Positions 7,601 to 7,923 of a stretch of 7,923 nt of DNA are shown here, one piece after another. This stretch comes from Cycloclasticus sp. (GTDB lineage: Bacteria; Pseudomonadota; Gammaproteobacteria; Methylococcales; Cycloclasticaceae), in assembly GCA_012960055.1 (NCBI GenBank), contig DUCA01000021.1:1-7923 (forward strand), read 5' to 3'. The notes under the pieces were generated by a model. It made no database searches. It had not been told where the DNA came from and saw nothing but the letters and a program-made list of their open reading frames with translations. Position 1 is the stretch's first letter; every line of letters starts with the position of its first letter. A program made the translations under genes and the position numbers.

Positions 7601-7923
7601 GCTTAGCGATTACAAAACGCGTTTCAGGTCTGTTAAATCACCCTGTTGGCGTGCGTTCAGAACTTGGTAAGGGCAGTGTGTTTCATGTGAGCGTGCCGAT
7701 AGCTGACGGAATGGTTGTTATTAACCCCGCCGATGAGCAAGAAGACATAAGCGCTAATTTCCTCGCGGGTCGAATGATTTTATGTATAGATGATGAAATC
7801 AATATAACCGAAGCACTAAGCGAATTGCTAAAACGCTGGGGCGCTAATGTATGGTCGGCGCAAAATTATGAGCAATACCAAGCATTACTTAAAGAAGGTC
7901 ATCGATTCGACGTTATATTGGCA
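4669..7923 (+). CDS. crbS: CrbS/MxtR-like hybrid sensor histidine kinase with symporter-like sensor domain (3' partial)
   Basis: The frame stays open from the ATG at 4669 to the right edge, giving 1085 residues. Residues 4-512 form about 13 membrane helices of sodium/solute-symporter (SLC5) type, with the segment VYCSSWTFFGAVG (47-59) and an S349-T350 pair in the ninth helix. A STAC-like domain follows (about 534-615), then a PAS domain (about 640-755; GISVVDYEQRIVAWN) and a coiled coil (about 756-800). HisKA has phosphoacceptor H805 in SHDLAQPL. HATPase_c has an N-box with N916/N920, G1 DSGIGI (947-952) and G2 GLGLGL (974-979). A receiver domain starts at about 1036 with acidic residues D1041-D1042-E1043; its phospho-aspartate should fall right after the edge. 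This order is that of CrbS (MxtR; NahK/ErcS family), which senses carbon status and acts through CrbR/ErdR on acetyl-CoA synthetase in Vibrio and Pseudomonas. An in-frame TGA at 4636-4638 limits the start; no Shine-Dalgarno precedes 4669, and M10 (4696) is a less likely alternative. The family is firm; strict orthology to CrbS is probable. Confidence 0.9.
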   Translation, partial: MISATFLILMTAAYLAVLFYIAFVGDKKPGGQYSRYQPIIFTLSITVYCSSWTFFGAVGKAATSGWEYFSIYLGPMLLFLFFTPFIKKLIAVSKRHRTTSIADFISTRYGKNQALASIVTIIALVGTVPYISLQLKAVAGAFDLLTGRDNGGGSVFWLSDTAFYLGLILAIFSILFGARRIDATEHHRGIINAISFEAIVKITSLIVIAGLSYMIVTSEASSSVLSVKDMLLKPYSSDQISTKFFTQVLLAAAAIICLPRQFHVAAVESRGDEMSVAKWGLPFFLLLVSLAVIPITSAGLYAYNSASNADLFVLSLPMDYGNGSLALLSYLGGFSAATGMVIMATVALSTMVSNDLILPVLFKVKKRYDKHDFFPTLLLVRRVTIFVLLGIAYGYYRIALGDKSLSSIGLISFAAAIQFAPLIIGGLYWRQGHKNGAIIGLLLGFTIWLYTLLLPTLAGSELFPDSFANASLFGLRFLHPQQLFGIEFSDSLSHGVFWSLAANIAGYIGFSLRASHSLTDRLQAASYIEGDNVSVVLASTANEHLTVGDLFELSGRFVGVERTRRLIHSFEKKKGRLKKSDLASDELLMQTQHMVAGSVGSAAAESIFNSALDVQSNSSKNIASVLDQTSQAIQFNRELLQVTLDNITQGISVVDYEQRIVAWNRAYVELFDYPKDFIKIGMPAEDIIQFNIQRTLVIKSDTPDAQAKEVSKRLAFLRSGSDYFYEREWKDGRVVQTQGNRLPDGGFVTTYTDVSEMKQVQKELQATNQNLEEKVEQRTEILSRLNKKLQETTESKTRFLAGASHDLAQPLSAGKLYLASLMEDLKDQPKSHKLAENSLNSLQSAEGLLKGLIEISKIDSGVLNPELRVFPMQELLNTLQNEFSVIAEQRGLRLHVVDSKLNVISDKNMLRSILQNFMTNAIRYTSSGSVMLACRLRSGKLCVEVRDSGIGIAAENVDAVFEEYHQLNANMTEGLGLGLAITKRVSGLLNHPVGVRSELGKGSVFHVSVPIADGMVVINPADEQEDISANFLAGRMILCIDDEINITEALSELLKRWGANVWSAQNYEQYQALLKEGHRFDVILA
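5119..5126 (+). repeat. Run of eight G inside the kinase coding region
   Basis: Eight consecutive G encode part of a glycine-rich loop (residues 151-153) between predicted membrane helices 4 and 5 of the sensor domain. Loss of one G would reach a TGA at 5168-5170, and gain of one G a TGA at 5211-5213. Either slip would remove everything after about residue 165-180, including the whole kinase. Such a tract could be a slippage site or simply a tolerated glycine codon run. Confidence 0.85.

Overview
The window looks like chromosomal DNA from a Gram-negative bacterium, most likely a marine-type gammaproteobacterium. The base composition is moderate, codon use is even across all genes, every gene is on the + strand, and the kinase at the right end has the CrbS/MxtR architecture best known from Vibrio and Pseudomonas. 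I see no mobile element, tRNA, rRNA or CRISPR array and no clear sign of horizontal transfer. Species assignment is inference only.

Left part (1-4491): a five-gene branched-chain-amino-acid-type (HAAT/Liv) ABC importer. It consists of the C-terminal part of a periplasmic substrate-binding protein (cut by the left edge), two membrane permeases (LivH, LivM) and two ATPases (LivG, LivF). livH-livM and livG-livF overlap by four bases (ATGA) and livM-livG are two bases apart, so the last four genes form one tightly coupled transcript. The binding-protein gene is separated from them by about 108 bases holding a complete intrinsic terminator hairpin and no convincing promoter. This fits partial termination that keeps the binding protein in excess over the membrane complex. 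The ligand cannot be read from the sequence. The binding protein and LivG look like a Liv subfamily distinct from the E. coli leucine system.

Middle (4492-4668): a second strong intrinsic terminator closes the importer operon. It is followed by a consensus -10 box that probably drives the next gene.

Right part (4669-7923, open at the right edge): at least 1085 codons of a large hybrid sensor histidine kinase. It has a 13-helix sodium/solute-symporter-like domain, a STAC linker, a PAS domain, a coiled coil, HisKA and HATPase_c domains, and the start of a receiver domain. The window ends about one codon before the expected receiver phospho-aspartate. This matches CrbS (MxtR in Pseudomonas; NahK/ErcS family), which with CrbR/ErdR controls acetyl-CoA synthetase in species where it has been studied.

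Together the window pairs a small-molecule importer with a transporter-like sensor of carbon status. A functional link is plausible but rests on adjacency alone. I found no clearly new biological system. The points most worth checking are the intercistronic terminator, the asymmetric ATPase sites, the G8 tract inside the kinase gene and the importer-sensor neighbourhood.
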